DNA of 28,361 bases, taken from Terramyces sp. JEL0728 (taxonomy: Eukaryota > Chytridiomycota > Chytridiomycetes > Rhizophydiales > Terramycetaceae). This document shows positions 27,237 to 28,361 of the stretch, piece by piece (the stretch's first letter is position 1; each line of letters begins with the position of its first letter). The stretch is taken from positions 1 through 28,361 of the forward strand of contig JADIIU010000151.1 in NCBI GenBank assembly GCA_027603945.1. The letters are read 5' to 3'. The notes under the pieces were generated by a model. It did not search any database and was not told the origin of the DNA. It saw only the letters and a program-made list of their open reading frames with translations. The position numbers and the translations under genes were made by a program.

Positions 27237-27301
27237 TCAACAGGATACAAATTGTGAATTGTCGCAGGAAGATTTAGAAAACGACACTGATGATGATCAA
27301 G
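27237..27301 (+). other. Non-repeat insertion that breaks the ankyrin array
   Basis: Between TGGAAT of one repeat and the ACTTT that begins the next block lie 77 nt, where intact units have 6, a net gain of 71 nt (2 mod 3). It contains stops in the frame of the upstream ORF. No GT-AG intron of suitable length and phase was found that would restore the frame. Confidence 0.7.
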
Positions 27302-27529
27302 AGGACTTTCTGTTGTGCAGCAAGAAATGGAAATTTAGAAAATATGAAGTGGTTAAAAAGGAATAATTGTCCTTGGAATGGGATTACTTTCGAGTTTGCA
27401 GCCGATAACGGAAACTTGACAAATATGAAATGGTTAAAAGATAATAATTGTCCTTGGAATAGTTACACATTTGAAGCTGCGGAAGCAAAAGGTAATTTAG
27501 AGTGGTGTAAGAAATATTTGATTCGATGA
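27290..27529 (+). pseudogene. 3' ankyrin-repeat remnant of the F-box/ankyrin gene
   Basis: From 27302 the frame continues the same repeat pattern, CAARNGNLENMKWLKRNNCPW, then ADNGNLTNMKWLKDNNCPW, and ends with a diverged final repeat (AKGNLEWCKKYLIR) that looks like a normal array terminus. AATAAA starts 1 bp after the TGA. It is offset by two frames from the upstream ORF. The simplest reading is that this was the 3' end of the same gene. An ATG at 27290 could in principle start a 79-residue protein of its own. Confidence 0.65.
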
Positions 27530-27659
27530 AATAAAGTAGTTCTAATGAAATCAAGTTGAGATAGTGATGAGATATTCAAGTGTGTTGTGAGAATGTAACA
27601 GTGAAATCGCGTGAGAATTTAGAGTAAATAAACCAGATATTTAAAATTTCCCTTTTTTC

Positions 27660-28361
27660 ATGGACCTCAATCACAAGAAACTCGAAGCAGTAGAACAGAA
27701 ACTCGAAAACTTGGAGCAAAGAAAGTCGGTATTAAAAAAGAAACAAAGAAGAGAAGGGCTATCTTCTGATGAAGAAGTAGATTTAGAAGAGTTAGTAGAA
27801 AAAATAATGAAATTGGAGAAGAAAGAAAGAGAATGGATGAAAATTATTGAAGGTACGACAATAAATATGTATAACCGTACATTTCAAAGTTCTCCGGAAC
27901 AAGTAGAAGGTATAAATCAACTAATTGTAGGACTTGCGGAACAGTTGGGGCAACTAGGGTTGAGTCCGGAAGACAAAAGGGAAAAGCAAATAATCGAAAA
28001 TATTAATGGGGATAGTTTAGTTGTATATCTCGGAGCGGAAACCTACCCAGTAAATATTACGAATGAAGGAATTTCACTGAAAAGTGCAAATGTGGTAAAA
28101 AGACAAGAAACTGTTGATGAAATTATCTCTAATTTAAAACAAAGTGGTGTGCTGTTAATCAAGAGTCCTCCTATGACTGGTAAAACTTCTTTGGCAACTT
28201 TGGTAGCTGACTATCTTTGTCAATGCAAAGACGACGAAAAAAAGTTGGTTATTAATCTTTCAATGCTAAATTTTGGTTCAAAGTCGTATAGTTGGGATTT
28301 TGAGAAATTGTTTTACAGGGTAGTTGGAATACATTGGGGTAATTTGGATGACTATACCAGT
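27660..28361 (+). CDS. Coiled-coil P-loop NTPase, Crinkler-like, partial (cut by right edge)
   Basis: From the ATG at 27660 the frame is open to the last base (234 codons, no stop). Residues 1-65 are highly charged and coiled-coil-like (KLEAVEQKLENLEQRK and following). A middle segment (about 115-150) leads to a Walker A-like loop SPPMTGKTSLATLVADYL near residues 167-184, with the strand SGVLLIK directly before it. The phrase 'GVLLIKSPPMTGKTSL' is typical, as I recall, of the P-loop part of Crinkler-type (CRN) proteins in chytrids and glomeromycetes, where it precedes a variable C-terminal effector domain. That domain lies outside the window, so the assignment is tentative. The upstream ankyrin gene ends 130 bp before. 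Confidence 0.65.
   Translation, partial: MDLNHKKLEAVEQKLENLEQRKSVLKKKQRREGLSSDEEVDLEELVEKIMKLEKKEREWMKIIEGTTINMYNRTFQSSPEQVEGINQLIVGLAEQLGQLGLSPEDKREKQIIENINGDSLVVYLGAETYPVNITNEGISLKSANVVKRQETVDEIISNLKQSGVLLIKSPPMTGKTSLATLVADYLCQCKDDEKKLVINLSMLNFGSKSYSWDFEKLFYRVVGIHWGNLDDYTS

Noticed and set aside
27237..27301. Intron joining the two ankyrin ORFs
   Set aside because: GT-AG pairs that begin before the TGA at 27234 give lengths of the wrong phase; a 17-nt pair (27261-27277) lies after the stop and cannot help.
1..28361. tRNA or rRNA genes
   Set aside because: No cloverleaf with a GTTCRA-type T-loop and matching acceptor stem was found by eye; a dedicated scan was not possible.

Overview
This window comes from a gene-dense eukaryotic nuclear genome, most likely a fungus or a close relative. 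The fungal signal comes from a GPR1/FUN34/YaaH-type acetate transporter, a Hul5/UBE3C-type HECT ubiquitin ligase, C2H2 zinc-finger proteins, three copies of a seven-helix family that resembles the fungal DUF7703 proteins, and a P-loop protein of Crinkler-like type. Intergenic spacers are often only 50-75 bp, TATA-like boxes lie 20-35 bp before start codons, and AATAAA signals often overlap the stop codon. I cannot name the species; an early-diverging, compact-genome fungus is an inference.

The most striking property is intron size. Seven distinct spliceosomal-type introns (fourteen with the duplicated copies) can be placed because removing them restores conserved or continuous reading frames. 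All are 19 or 20 nt, begin GTA, end AG, and mostly carry a TAAC/TAAT branch-like motif 4-5 nt before the 3' end. They join pieces that look like separate ORFs into a full HECT ligase (873 aa), a universal-stress protein (160 aa) and an unrecognised 459-aa protein.

Layout. (1) 1-4242, minus strand: four related zinc-finger genes (the first cut by the left edge), each with a shared VSPDVAI-x-TAL motif, the three complete ones ending in a single C2H2 finger; a small plus-strand two-exon gene may sit at 2463-2814. (2) 4474-21933: a direct tandem duplication, unit A 4595-13213 (8619 bp) and unit B 13214-21884 (8671 bp), about 98-99% identical by eye. Each unit holds HUL5, a UspA protein, a 7-TM protein, a two-finger C2H2 protein and the five-exon unknown gene. 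The unit ends cut the acetate transporter (left) and a GNAT acetyltransferase (right), so each has one intact copy at the outside, while the central junction fuses 226 codons of GNAT to out-of-frame transporter sequence and leaves a transporter without its N-terminus or promoter. (3) 21934-28361: an accessory-like region with three tandem 7-TM paralogs, a 22-bp tandem repeat, a probable F-box/ankyrin gene of nearly identical 81-bp repeats broken by a net 71-bp insertion, and the start of a coiled-coil P-loop NTPase gene that runs off the right edge.

The genes do not form an obvious pathway. The coherent stories are genome architecture (tiny introns, merged stop/poly(A) signals, divergent 60-bp promoters), a recent segmental duplication with gene breakage at its junction, and local expansion of two lineage-specific families (SPDVAI zinc fingers and 7-TM proteins). 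No tRNA, rRNA, CRISPR array or transposase was seen.
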